Below are positions 31,515 to 42,743 of a DNA stretch of 64,000 bases, piece after piece (within the stretch, counting starts at the first letter, position 1; every line of letters begins with the position of its first letter). The notes beneath the pieces were generated by a model. It was not told where the DNA came from and searched no databases. It saw only the letters and a program-made list of their open reading frames with translations. This stretch comes from Schistocerca nitens (taxonomy: Eukaryota; Arthropoda; Insecta; Orthoptera; Acrididae), in assembly GCF_023898315.1 (NCBI RefSeq), contig NC_064622.1, positions 179,138,178 through 179,202,177 of the forward strand. The letters are read 5' to 3'. The position numbers were made by a program, and so were the translations under genes.

Positions 31515-33976
31515 TATTTTTATTTATTTATTTATTTATTGTTCCGTGGGACCACATTTAGGAGAAGTCTCCATGGTCATGGAACGAGTCAATACATGAA
31601 ATTATAACACGATTGTAGAAACAGAATGAAATGAAATATAAGAAACATATTCAGGCGACAAGTCGTTAGTTTAAATAAAGAAAATCAAGAATGTAACACT
31701 GGAATTTGCTTAATTTTTTAGCTCTTCCAGGAGCTCCACGACAGAATAGAAGGAGTGAGCCATGAGGAAACTCTTCAGTTTAGACTTAAAAGTGTTAGGG
31801 CTACTGCTAAGGTTTTTGAGTTCTTGTGGTAGCTTATTGAAAATGGATGCAGCAGAATACTGCACTCCTTTCTGCACAAGAGTCAAGGAAGTGCATTCCA
31901 CATGCAGATTTGATTTCTGCCTAGTATTAACTGAGTGAAAGCTGCTAACTCTTGGGAATAAGCTAATATTGCTAACAACAAACGACATTAAAGAAAATAC
32001 ATACTGTGAGGGCAATGTCAAAATTCCCAGACTATTGAATAGGGGTCGACAAGAGGTTTTCGAACTTACACCACACATAGCTCGAACAGCCCGTTTTTGA
32101 GCCAAAAATACCTTTTTTGAATCAGTAGAATTACCCCAATAGATAATACCATATGACATTAGCGTATGAAAATATGCGAAGTAGACTACTTTTCGTGTTG
32201 AAATGTCACTTATTTCAGATACTGTTCTAATGGTAAATAAAGCGGCATTTAGTTTCTGAACAAGATCCTGAACATGGGCTTTCCACAACAGCTTACTATC
32301 TATCCATACGCCTAGGAACTTGAACTGTTCCGTCTCGCTTATAACATGCCCATTCTGTCTGATTAAAATGTCAGTTCTTGTTGAATTGTGAGTTAGAAAC
32401 TGTAAAAACTGAGTCTTACTGTGATTTAGCATCAAATTATTTTCCACAAGCCACGAACTTATATCATGAACTACATTATTTGATAATGTTTCAATATTAC
32501 ACACAAGATCCTTCACTACCAAGGTGGTGTCATCAGCAAACAGAAATATTTTTGAATCTCCTGTAATACTAGAAGGCATATCATTTATATAAATAAGAAA
32601 CAGCAGTGGCCCCAGCACCGACCCTTGGGGAACGCCCCATTTAACAGTGCCCCATTGGGACTGAACATCATTACCACTCTCAATATTGCGGAGGATTACC
32701 TTCTGCTTTCTGTTCTTAAAGTAGGAGGCGAACCAATTGTAAGCTACTCCCCTTACTCCATAATGTTCCAACTTCTGCAGTAATATTTTGTGGTCAACAC
32801 AGTCAAAAGCCTTCGTTAAATCAAAGAAAACACCTAACGTTCGCAACCTTTTATTTAATCCTTCCAAAACCTCACAGAGAAAAGAGACTATAGCATTTTC
32901 AGTTGTTAAGCCATTTCTAAAACCAAACTGTACATTTGACAGCAAATTATGTGAATTTAAATGCTGCAGTAACCTTGTATATACAACCTTCTCGATAACT
33001 TTAGCAAACACCGATGGCATAGAAATAGGTCTATAATTGTCAACATTATCCCTGTCTCCCTTTTTATAAAGTGGCTTCACTACCGAGTACTTTAATCGGT
33101 CAGGAAACCGACCACTCCTAAAGGAAAAGTTACAGATATGGCTAAGTACTGAGCTAACATACGTGGAACAATACTTCAGTATTCTGCTAGATACCCCGTC
33201 ATATCCATGAGAGTTCTTGGTCTTTAGTGATTTAATTATTAACTCAATCTCCCTCTTGTCAGTATCATGGAGGAGCATTTCAGGTAACAGTCTCGGAACA
33301 CTTTTTTCTAAGAGTGCTATATGATTCCCTGTTGGGGCTAGGTTTCTATTTAGTTCACCTGCTATATTCAGAAAGTGATTATTAAGTACTGTACATATAT
33401 GCGACTTATCAGTAACACGGACATCCCCACTACGCACTGATTCTATATTCTCGACCTGTCTCTCCAGACCAGCCACTTCCTTTACGACTGACCATATGGT
33501 TTTAATTTTATCCTGAGACTTAGCTATTCTATCTGCATACCACATACTTTTTGCCTTCCTAATAACATTTTTAAGCACCTTACAATACTGTTTGTAATGG
33601 GCTGCTGCATTTAGATTGTGACTGTTTCTAACGTTTTGATATAATTGCCACTTTGTTCTACAAGATATTCTTATCCCTTTAGTCAGCCACCCAGGCTGCC
33701 TGTTTGTGCTAGTACCCTGTTTTGAACGTTCTAACGGAAAGCAACTTTCAAAGAGCACGAGAAAAGTCTTGAGGAAAGCATTATATTTATCGTCTACTGT
33801 ATCAGCACCATAAACATCTTGCCACTCTTGTTCCTTGATAAGGTTTAAAAAAGTCTGTACAGCAACTGGATCAGCTTTCCTAAAAAGTTGGTAACTATAT
33901 TTAGCACGTGTTGCAGCACAAAAATCTTTTAGACTTAAAATTTGTGCATCATGATCTGAAAGGCCATTCACCTTTT
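31515..33976 (-). mobile_element. LINE, 5'-truncated, with (AAAT)n-type 3' tail
   Basis: On the minus strand the element ends in an aataaataaataaataaaaa tail at 31515-31540. Its 5' end lies near 33976, inside the end of the endonuclease domain. No clear target duplication was found: the 3' side abuts a Tc1 element and the 5' side abuts the split DDE transposase. The insertion therefore either deleted target DNA or moved with its left neighbour. Confidence 0.85.
31710..33971 (-). CDS. LINE ORF2: endonuclease end and reverse transcriptase, 753 aa
   Basis: An open frame of 753 codons from MNGLSDHDAQ; SDH (residues 5-7) is the last motif of the APE-type endonuclease, so the true start lies upstream and has been lost. 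The reverse transcriptase spans about 290-600: KPLYKKGDRDNVDNYRPIS (299-317), FFDLTKAFDCVDH (382-394, catalytic D), GVPQGSVLGPLLF (446-458) and FADD (478-481). A C-terminal region follows with MSYGIIYWGNS and a YSAASIFNKLP block. It fits the CR1/Jockey group of non-LTR elements. The RT is uninterrupted, which suggests a relatively recent insertion, but the copy cannot move by itself. Confidence 0.9.
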   Translation of the reverse strand: MNGLSDHDAQILSLKDFCAATRAKYSYQLFRKADPVAVQTFLNLIKEQEWQDVYGADTVDDKYNAFLKTFLVLFESCFPLERSKQGTSTNRQPGWLTKGIRISCRTKWQLYQNVRNSHNLNAAAHYKQYCKVLKNVIRKAKSMWYADRIAKSQDKIKTIWSVVKEVAGLERQVENIESVRSGDVRVTDKSHICTVLNNHFLNIAGELNRNLAPTGNHIALLEKSVPRLLPEMLLHDTDKREIELIIKSLKTKNSHGYDGVSSRILKYCSTYVSSVLSHICNFSFRSGRFPDRLKYSVVKPLYKKGDRDNVDNYRPISMPSVFAKVIEKVVYTRLLQHLNSHNLLSNVQFGFRNGLTTENAIVSFLCEVLEGLNKRLRTLGVFFDLTKAFDCVDHKILLQKLEHYGVRGVAYNWFASYFKNRKQKVILRNIESGNDVQSQWGTVKWGVPQGSVLGPLLFLIYINDMPSSITGDSKIFLFADDTTLVVKDLVCNIETLSNNVVHDISSWLVENNLMLNHSKTQFLQFLTHNSTRTDILIRQNGHVISETEQFKFLGVWIDSKLLWKAHVQDLVQKLNAALFTIRTVSEISDISTRKVVYFAYFHTLMSYGIIYWGNSTDSKKVFLAQKRAVRAMCGVSSKTSCRPLFNSLGILTLPSQYVFSLMSFVVSNISLFPRVSSFHSVNTRQKSNLHVECTSLTLVQKGVQYSAASIFNKLPQELKNLSSSPNTFKSKLKSFLMAHSFYSVVELLEELKN

Positions 33977-33985
33977 TGCTAACAG

Positions 33986-35290
33986 AATGCCCTTCTAATG
34001 CCCTTCTTTGTGAAAAATCAGTTCCTACAGTAGCGGCTTTACTGGAAAAGTTTAAGATTAAAGTGGAAGACTTTTCTGTTATGAGTCAAGCAACGATTTG
34101 GCGTGCTATCCGGAAATTGGGCTTCAGATACAAAAAGATAAACAAAAAAAGAGTGCAGTTGAAAAATAAACACGTATCAGGAAAGGGAGAGTTGAGGGGC
34201 GTTGGGTTGATTTGAGAGGAAGAGACCAAACAGCGAGGTCATCGGTCTCATCGGATGAGGGAATGATGGGAAAGGAAGTCGGCCGTGCCCTGTCAAAGGA
34301 ACCACCCCGGCATTTGTCTGAAGCGATTTAGCGAAATCACGGAAAACCTAAATCGGGATGGTCGGACGCGGGATTGAACAGTCGTCCTCCCGAATGCGAG
34401 TCCAGTGTGCTAACCACTGCGCCGCCTCGCTCGGCCAGGAAAGAGAGACGAGTCCTTGTAGGAAATAAGACACTTGCGAAACACTGGATGAACCTCATTA
34501 CACTGATGAGAGTTGATCATTACAGAAAGTTTGGATGGCAGGAGCAAAAAAATGCCTCATGCATCATAAAAAGTACACTATCATCACAAAGGAAGTGTTC
34601 AAAAAGGGAATGGCTGGATAAGAGACATTCAAAGAACGTCTGGGTCTGGGAAAAAAAACTGTAATTGGGAGAAAAGGTAAGGCAGTGCAAATGCTGGCTT
34701 ATCTTTTATTTGGCAAAAAGAAAGTGTAGATTAATGCCACACACTATGGTCGGTCGTTCAGTAACGTCCTCGAAAAATTACCAATGAGATCGGGCTCAAC
34801 ACCATACGACGGTAAATCCAGTATCACGAAATCCATGTGTGAAATAGAGGAAGGATTCTGTTACTGAATGGACGGAAATCAATAACAGATATTCCATCTA
34901 ATGCAACGTCATACGGAGAATTTATTGAAGCAGGCCTACTGGAACATGTACGACATCACTTCTCGTCCAAGAACACCTTTTGGAAAGTGTATTGCGCTCA
35001 GGGGACAGGAAAATGAAGCTTGTTCTGCACCACTGTACTTACCTGTGCCTTTGTCGAGAACAGAGTAACAAAGCAGAACAAGTATTTTTAGATAAATGAT
35101 ACTTTACAACTCTCTCGCTCCATTCTGGAAAGTGCTCCATATAGTGTCTGGAGGAATTCAGTAAGTCATGTGCACAAATTCTAAAACAGAGCCACACGTC
35201 TTGACATTGTAATAGAACCATTGCTGACACAATTAGATGACTGGAAACAGCTGCTGCGAGACCACAGCCAGCAGCGAAACGGTTAAGATG
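33986..35290 (+). pseudogene. DDE transposase remnant, central and C-terminal part
   Basis: Continues the fragment at 29540-29779: LCEKSVPTVAALLEKFKIKV, SQATIWRAIRKLGFRYKK (second helix-turn-helix), then, after a nested SINE, HYTDES at ~34497 (probable first catalytic D), KVWMAG and HKKYTIITKEVFKKGMAG. Later blocks are too degraded to place the other catalytic residues. A fortuitous 11-bp tandem (aatgcccttct) lies at its start. The family assignment (DDE_3/IS630-like) is inference. Confidence 0.5.
34191..34435 (-). mobile_element. SINE family B (tRNA-derived)
   Basis: The minus strand starts ggccgagcgaggcggcgcag, has box A-like gcgcagtggttagcacactg and box B gttcaatccc, then a body with atttcgctaaatcgcttcag and a 3' end near tcaacccaacgcccc. 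The 13-bp target duplication is caggaaagRgaga (34178-34190, 34436-34448; one mismatch). It is a different family from SINE-A and interrupts the DDE transposase. Confidence 0.88.
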
Positions 35291-36482
35291 GGTTAGATTT
35301 CATTCATCATTCTTTCCAGTAAAAATTCTTCAATTTTTCATTTGCTGTTCAAACATACAGTACATGTTATTGTTCACTTATCGAACTCTGCTTGTACATC
35401 GAGCGTTCACTTATAATTTTCCATTTTATTGCCCTCTACGTGCAACAACTCAACACGCCAATTCTGCGCACGGTACCAACATTATCCAAAAACCTTGTGC
35501 AGATTGTGATTTTTCAGCGGTTATATCTCGAGTTCTATTCATCACAGAGATGAGAGGTCAAGTTTTTTTGATAGCCCTTGGCCTAGCGATCATTTGTTTA
35601 CCTACCGGAAGAACGACGAACTGTAGGATTAAAATATAAGCATTACACACTTCCTCCAGCCCGGAAAATTGAGCAAATCGGTTGGTTCTGTTACATTAGA
35701 TGTGGCCTAGGATGGACTTTAGGCGGCTTGTATAAGCACTATTTGTTCATGGGCGTTTCCTGACAAAATTGTGAAAAACCACGATTTTTAGGTACGAAAA
35801 GTACCAATTGTGGCGATGTAGACTTTCTATAATTTATATTCATAGCAAGTTGTTGAAATGTTTACCATATATTCTTAAGATTATTGTCGGGGTGCCGTGA
35901 AATTTTTTTCGGTATCATTATGCGTTACGGAAATCCAGACGTTTAAATTTGCCGTACTTATGCACGTAAAATAACGTAATAACCGGTCTGAGCCATAAAT
36001 TAAGTTTTAACTGATGTAGTGAACACGTGGTAAGGGTTATAGGGTCATTGCCAAGGTCTGACGTCACCAAACCACGCTTTTTGTCAGCATTTTTTCACCA
36101 AAAACCTTTATGGTCGCTATTTAATGTGTAGTGAACATTTCAAGCCCAAATGGTATTGCACTGACAAAAAATGGGCAAAAAGAGTCTTAACATGCTGAGG
36201 AGAAAATGACTTCCATAAATTACGTAAAGCTTGAAAGACTGCAAATTCAGTGAGATATTCCCAATAACATTTATACCCTTTTAACATACAAACCATAAGC
36301 CGGACATTTTCGATGAATCGTGTTCGATGAACAAAGTACTCAGAAAAAATGTAAAAATAACGATTTTGTTTTAACCTTATATTACGCATAATTATTTGTT
36401 GTTATTTGTGTCAAAGCGCATAAATTTGTTGGAGTAAGTAAATAAACTGTCAAAAATTTGCTGACCTATAGAATTTGTTTTA
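35291..36482. other. No recognisable gene or element
   Basis: AT-rich 1.2 kb in the spacer of the inverted repeat. No motif, long frame or match to other parts of the window. Confidence 0.4.
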
Positions 36483-37727
36483 TAAACTGAAGATCCAAAG
36501 AAACTCGTACATCTGCCTAATATAGTGTAGGACACCCGCGAACACGCAAAAGTGCCGCAACACGATGGGGCATGGACTCTACTAATATCTCAAGTAGCGC
36601 TGGAGGGAGCTGACACCATGAATCTTGCAGGGCTGTCCATAAATTCGTAAGAGTACGGGGGTGGAAATCTCTTCTCAACAGCACTTGGGATGTATGGTGG
36701 CCAGCGGAAGTGTTTAGACTCAGAAGAGTGTTCCTGGAGCCATTCTGCAGCAATTCTGGACGTGTGCGGTGATTGTCCTACTGGAATTGCCCACGTCCGT
36801 CGAATGCACAATGGATATAAATGGCTGCAGGTGATCAGACAGGATGCCAACGTACATGTCACCTGTCAGAGTCGTATCTACATGTGTCACGGGTTCCATA
36901 TCACTCCAAATGCATACGCCCCACACCACCACAGAGCCTCCACCAGCTTGAACAGTCCCTGCTCACATGCAGGGGCCATGGATTCATGAGGTTGTCTCCA
37001 TAAGAGCCTCCACCAGCTTGAACAGTCCCTGCTCACATGGAGGGGCCATGGATTCATGAGGTTGTCTCCATACCCGTGCACATCCATCCGCTCGATACAA
37101 TTTGAAACGAGACTCGTCCGACCAGGCAACATGTTTCCAGTCGTCAACAGTCATACGTCGGTGTTGACGGGCCCAGGCAAGACGTAAAACGTTGTGTCGT
37201 GCATTCATCAAGGGTACACGAGTGGGCCTTCCTCTCCGATAGCTCATATAGATGATGTTTCGTTGAATGATTTGCACGCTGACACTTGTTGATGGCCCAG
37301 TATTGAAATCTGCAACAATTTGCGGAAGGATTGCACTTATGTCGCGTTGAACGATTGTCTTCAGTCGTCGTTGGTCCCGTTCTTGCAGGATCGTTTTCCG
37401 GCCGCAGTGATGTCAGAGATTTGATGTTTTACCGGATTCCAGATATTCACGGTACACTCGTGAAAAGGTCGCACGGGAAAATCCCCACTACTTTATCGCT
37501 GCCTCGGAGATGCTGTGTCCCATGATTCATGCACCGACTATAAAACCACGTTCGAATTCACTTAAATACTGATAACCTGCAATTGTAGCAGCAGTAACCG
37601 ATCTAACAACAGCGCCAGGCACTTGTCTTATATAGGCATTGCCGACGGCAGCGCCGCATTCTGCGTGTTTACATATCTCTGTCTATGAATACGCATGCCT
37701 ATAGCAGTTTTTTGGCGGTTCAGTGTA
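36483..37727 (-). pseudogene. Tc1-like element, family T-D, full-length, inactive
   Basis: Ends taaactgaagatccaaagaa (36483) and the complement of tacactgaaccgcc (37727); 1,245 bp. The minus strand gives the leader, YLSEFERGFIVG, then WSDESRFKLYRADGCARVWR (first catalytic D). A 70-bp tandem duplication follows (36933-37002 and 37003-37072) that shifts the frame. Later blocks are LVEALWWCGAYAFGVIWNP, QDNRTSRIAAEWLQEHSSES-like codons and the end LEILVESMPHRVAALLRVRG. Part of it (37134-37727) lies in the right arm of the inverted repeat; the rest is unique to this side. Confidence 0.85.
36933..37072. repeat. 70-bp tandem duplication inside Tc1-like T-D
   Basis: Two near-identical 70-bp units start at agagcctccaccagcttgaa (36933 and 37003). 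Because 70 is not a multiple of three, the duplication disrupts the transposase frame. Confidence 0.9.
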
Positions 37728-37752
37728 AAAGCAGCACAATCTACTGTAGTAG

Positions 37753-38868
37753 GCGGAAGAAGGAACAAACTGAAAAATGAACCTGCCGGAGGACAAAAAG
37801 AGAAAATATGTATCTCTTTAAAAGACTGTGAATATAGGTAGAGAACCAGCTGCCCCAGTCCTCATTTCTCCTTCCTCACCAAAAATTTCGGCATGTGGAC
37901 ATATTCGCACTTCTTTGTATTGAAAGAGAGTACAACATAGAGAGAGGAGACAGTGATACTGCGAGAGAGAAAGTGGCAGTGAAAGAGGAAGAGAGATGGG
38001 TGATGACAATAGCAGTAAGTGCCAAAGAGAGAAGAGATATTGATGATCAGTGAAAGACAGTGGCAGTCAAAGAGAAAGACGGATCGATGGAGAAAGAAGC
38101 AATTGGAGAAAAAGAGAGAGAAGACAGTGGAAACGAAAAATACAAATGAGGGAAACTATACATTTGTTGAGGGGAGGGGGGGGGGGTCTGTATCCTGCCG
38201 GTCCAGCCAACTTTGAATCCATAGGTGTCACGGAAGACGCATTTTGGACCGAAATTTAAAACATTTGGTTATAGGGGGAAATTAAGTTGGATCCCCCGAG
38301 AATTTTTGGGCTGCCCAAAAATGTTGGAGCCAGTGAGTGTCAAAAATATAGACAAAAGGAGACAGTGTTAGAAAAATCAATGGCAGAAAAAGGAGACAGT
38401 GGGAGAGAGACACTTATAGACAATGGTATTGAGAGGGAGATGATGCGTATGAAGACTCAACTACAAAGAGAGACTGGGTAATAGGATTTACAAGAGTGTG
38501 AATATGTTCGCATGCCAAAATTTTGGCGATGAATGCAGAATAAGGACTGAGGCAGGTGGTTTCCACTTTTGTGTCAGAGTCTTTTAACCCTGTGGTGCAT
38601 GAATTTCACTGCAGTGGACAACTTATAATGGTCAATTTTCTGGCGTTTTCAGTCAGTCATGAGGCTGCAAATACATGCAGGACACAACAACAGTTGGGAG
38701 TGCCCACTGCAGTGAACTGTTTGCATTTGCAACCTCAGGACTGATTGAAAATGCTAAAGAAGCGACCAGTAACAGCTGTCCACTGTAGTGGACACCATGC
38801 ACCACAGTGTTAAAAAGGAACATATTCGGCTTTTTCGTGCTGCTATAGAAACATTTTTCAACTGGCTT
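37753..38868. mobile_element. Foldback-like element, right copy
   Basis: Mirror copy of 29780-30895, with the same imperfect inverted ends and the same 11-base homopolymer tract (here G). Its low-complexity purine-rich frames are not genes. Confidence 0.6.
38588..38809. mobile_element. piggyBac-type MITE, 222 bp, right copy
   Basis: Same MITE as 29839-30060, between TTAA at 38584-38587 and 38810-38813. One terminal base has changed (accacagtg instead of accacaggg). Confidence 0.85.
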
Positions 38869-39004
38869 GACGACCATGGTCTACCACAGCCTTACATAGA
38901 TTGCAGCTACTAAAGCATTTGCTTTTGGAAGACTAACGGACAAACACTGAATGTATTCATTAGTAATGACTAGAGTTGGAAAACTACTGTAGGCTACTGA
39001 AGAG

Positions 39005-39490
39005 TGTGGTGTCACCGCCAGACACCACACTTGCTAGGTGGTAGCTTAAATCGGCCGCGGTCCATTAGTACATGTCGGACCCGCGTGTCGCCACTGTCAG
39101 GATCGCAGACCGAGCGCCACCACAAGGCAGGTCTCGAGAGACGTACTAGCACTCGCCCAGTTGTACGGACGACATTGCTAGCGACTACACGTACGAAGCC
39201 TTTCTCTCAATTGCCGAGAGACAGAATAGCCTTCAGCTAAGTCCATGGCTACGACCTAGCATGGCGCCATTTGTACCATTGCATGTATCTCAAGATAGTC
39301 TCACTTGTATCATCAAGAATGCTGTATACCAAAGGACGATATAAAAGTTAAGTGTTCTAGTAGCTACGTTCTTTTCTTTATCACATTCATTACGAATCCT
39401 GTTCCAGACTTCGCGCCAGTCGTCGTGTGTGTACGTGTGCCTTTTCGGCTACCCGTCACTGTGGACTGGCTGCCTTGTCAGTCCACTACA
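39005..39490 (+). mobile_element. Solo LTR, 486 bp
   Basis: Starts tgtggtgtcaccgccagaca and ends tccactaca (TG...CA). It is flanked by an exact 5-bp duplication, aagag (39000-39004, 39491-39495). I recognise the opening as a grasshopper LTR-retrotransposon terminus, probably Gypsy-type, but no internal region is present to confirm this. The gene-less single LTR implies recombination between two LTRs of a former full element. Confidence 0.85.
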
Positions 39491-39512
39491 AAGAGTACCA
39501 CAAGTAAGTGCA

Positions 39513-39709
39513 AATGGTTCAAATGGTTCTGAGCACTATGGGACTTAACATCTGAGGTCATCAGTCCCCTAGAACTTAGAACTACTTAAACCTAACTAAC
39601 CTAAGGGCATCACACACATCCATGCCCGAGTCAGGATTCGAACCTGCGACCGTAGCTGTAACGCGGTTCCCGACTGAAGCGCCTAGAACCTCACTGCCAC
39701 ACCGACCGG
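39513..39709 (-). mobile_element. SINE family A, copy 6
   Basis: Minus-strand copy with slightly decayed head. The exact 12-bp target duplication is caagtaagtgca (39501-39512, 39710-39721). Confidence 0.92.
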
Positions 39710-39935
39710 CAAGTAAGTGCAGATTACGGTAGTTTTACCGGTAGACTTGGTCAGTTAAGTTACCATCCGCATGACCTGCACGTTAGGTATGCTGGACGCC
39801 AGTCGGGCGTTACCTCATTTCGATCGCTGTGCTATATATGCGATCAGTGTCTCACTAGGTCCCCCTGGAAACCGGAGCAGTTGAAATTTCTAGAAACTGC
39901 ATGAGGATATACAAAGGGCCGCGTAACCTACAAAA

Positions 39936-41343
39936 TACACTACTGAGCATTAAAATTGCTACACCACGAAGATGACGTGCTACAGAGGCGAAATTTAACC
40001 GACAGGAAGAAGATGCTGCGATATGCAAATGATTAGCTTTTCAGAACATTCACACAAGGTTGCTGCCGGTGGCGACACCTACAACGTGCTGACGTGAGGA
40101 AAGTTTCCAACCGATTTCTGATACACAAACAGCAGTTGACCGGCGTTGCCTGGTGAAACGATGTTGTGATGCCTCGTGTAAGGAGGAGATATGCGCACCA
40201 TCACGTTTCCGACTTTGATAAAGGTCGGATTGTAGCCTATCGCGATTGCGGTTTATCGTATCGCGACATTGCTGCTCGAGTTGGCCGAGATCCAATGACT
40301 GTTAGCAGAATATGCAATCGGTGGGGTCAGGAGGGTAATACGGAACACCTGCTGGATCCCAACGGCCTCGTATCACTTGCAGTCGAGATGACAGGCATCT
40401 TATCCGCATGACTGTAACGGATCGTGCGGCCACGTCTCGATCCCTGAACCAACAGATGGGGTGGTTTGCAAGACAACAACCATCTGCACGAACAGTTCGA
40501 CGACGTTTGCAGCAGCATGGACTATCGGCTCGGAGACCATAGCTGCGGTTACCCTTGACGCTGCATCACAGACAGGAACGCCTGCGATGGTGTACTCAAC
40601 GACGAACCTGGGTGCACGAATGGCAAAACGTACTTTTTCTGATGTATCCAGGTTCTGTTTACAGCATCATGATGGTCCCACCCGAGTTTGGCGACATCGC
40701 GGTGAACGCACATTGGAAGCGCGTATTCGTTATCGCCATACTGGCGTATCACCCGGCGTGTGGTGTCGGATGGTATTGGTTACACGTTTCGGTCACCTCT
40801 TGTTCGCATTGACGGCACTTTGAACAGTCGACGTTACATTTCAGATGTGTTAGGACCCATGGCTCTACCCTTCATTCGATCCCTGCGAAACCCTACATTT
40901 CAGCAGGATAATGCACGACCGCATGTTGAAGGCCCTGTACGGGCCTTTCTGGTTACATATAATGTTCGACTGCTGCCCTGGCCAGCACATTCTCCAGATC
41001 TCTCACCAATTGAAAACGTCTGGTCAATGGTGGCCAAGCAACTGGCTCGTCACAATACGCCAGTCGCTACTCTTGATGAACTGTGGTATCGCGTTGAAGC
41101 TGCATGGGCAGCTGTACCTGTACACGCCATCCAAGCTCTGTTTGACTCAATGCCCACGCGTATTAAGGCCGTTATTACGGCCAGATTTGGTTGTTCTGGG
41201 TACTGATTTCTCAGGATCTATGCACCCGAATTGCGTGGAAATGTAGTCACATCTCAGTTCTAGTATAATATATTTGTCCAATGAATACCCGTTTATCATC
41301 TGCATTTCTTCTTGGTGTAGCAATTTTAATGGCCAGTAGTGTA
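39936..41343 (+). mobile_element. Tc1-like element, family T-1, second complete copy
   Basis: Ends tacactactgagcattaaaa and the complement of tacactactggccattaaa; 1,408 bp. Near-identical in layout to 14581-15986. Confidence 0.93.
40169..41206 (+). pseudogene. Tc1-like transposase (DD34E), family T-1, copy 2
   Basis: MPRVRRRYAHHHVSDFDKGR opens intact, with the helix-turn-helix DIAARVGRDPMTVSRI preserved where copy 1 has a deletion. Small deletions near 40347, 40640 and 40765 shift the frame. The C-terminal block is open from 40760: FQQDNARPHVEGPVRAFL, SPIENVW, ending FGCSGY at 41206. The lesions differ from those in copy 1, so the two copies decayed independently. Confidence 0.9.
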
Positions 41344-42224
41344 CTAGTACGCGACCAGCGTTGTTTAGCAGGCGTCGTCGTTTGGAAGCGTGGGAATTGT
41401 GGGATACAACGACTATCGAAAATAAGGCAAAAGAACGTGTAAGCACTGCGGAACTATATCTCACATTCAGTGTCTACTCGTCCCGGAGGTCACCTGCAAA
41501 AGTATAGGCTCTGTCAACAATCTATAAAAAGCGTGACTCAGGAATCTTTACAAAGATCAGGAAAAATTCCGAGGACCACTTCTGAAACAACTAATGATGT
41601 CTACTATATGTACGACCTCACCTGATGGGCAGTCTAGGGTCTCGAACGTCAGATTATCTGTTTCATCGGGGTCTCCTACAACAGCTGCTGGCAGAGACGA
41701 AGAGGAAGTCGCTACAGCTGTTCACACTTACAGGAGCATCGTTATCAATGCTGGAGATCTAATACTGGAGGAAAGCTTTTCATTTAATTTGTCGTGGCTA
41801 CGAGCCACGTACCCCCCATACAACGTTGCTCAACGCTGAATATCAGCGGGTTCACGCTGTTGTCACAGATAAGATTAAACGATAAAACGCTCTCGCTTTA
41901 ATGGGTGGGCAGATGTGTCCGGAGATCACGTGATTAGTTGGCTTGTCAGGACACTAGAACCAATTTTCTTCAAGAGTAGTCGTCCTGGTGAGTGCAGAGG
42001 AGCAGCACAATTTACCGCCTCAAGCCTTATCATTCAGTAATTCTAGAGATTGTTGGTGAAAAGTTCATGGCCGTCATCACTCACAATGCAAGAAAAATGC
42101 AGGCTGCCTGGAGAATAGCGAGAGAAGTACATGCGTCTAACATGCGTAAGATGTGCTGCCCCTAGCATCAGTCTCCTCATGGCAGTACGTGTACTCCAGA
42201 AGCTTGACAATAATTTTGTAAGGA
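41344..42224. other. No recognisable gene or element
   Basis: Mixed-composition interval with an 81-codon frame at 41594-41839 of no recognisable kind. Confidence 0.4.
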
Positions 42225-42340
42225 CATAAAATACACAATGAACTAACACTGAACAATGTACTGTTGTAATTGTGTGTAAAACATAAAATACACAATGAAC
42301 TAACACTGAACAATGTACTATTGTAATTGTGTGTAAAACA
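42225..42340. repeat. Tandem duplication, two 58-bp units
   Basis: Two copies of a 58-bp unit (ataaaatacacaatgaacta ... gtgtgtaaaac) differ at one position (ctgttg versus ctattg). Confidence 0.95.
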
Positions 42341-42733
42341 AGCAAACAAACAAACAGAAAACAAATAGAAGTCGAAGGTTCGCAGTTTCTCTCGTATACA
42401 CTTATTTATGTTTCTTTCCCTACCAATGCTACCAATATTAGTCGTAATCCTACCACTTACTATGTTGTTTATGTAGTGTACAAAACCACCGAACCGTAGT
42501 TCTGTAGAGTGCGACTCTAGCACTGAAATACTATGTAATCAACAAAAGTTCAAACATTAACACCCACGCTTTCTCCGCTGCAGTACTTACCACGCTAAGC
42601 CCAATCGCTGCGTCTTGCATTAGACATAATAGAAATGAAATGACTTATCAGAAAATAACGAAAATGTGCCTGTAAATAGAAAAAGGTTTTATCTTTAAAC
42701 TGTGCATAGAAGATTATTCTCCTAAGTAAGGTC
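42341..42733. other. No recognisable gene or element
   Basis: Nothing supported. Confidence 0.4.
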
Positions 42734-42743
42734 TGTTTTCTGT

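Larger units (their letters stand above)
37134..38868 (-). repeat. Right arm of 1,735-bp inverted repeat
   Basis: Reverse complement of 29780-31514, in the same element order: part of Tc1 T-D (37134-37727), foldback-like element (37753-38868) and piggyBac MITE (38588-38809). The two arms are separated by 5,619 bp. Confidence 0.92.

Noticed and set aside
42201-42345. CRISPR-like array
   Set aside because: Only two contiguous 58-bp units without spacers, in a eukaryotic repeat context.
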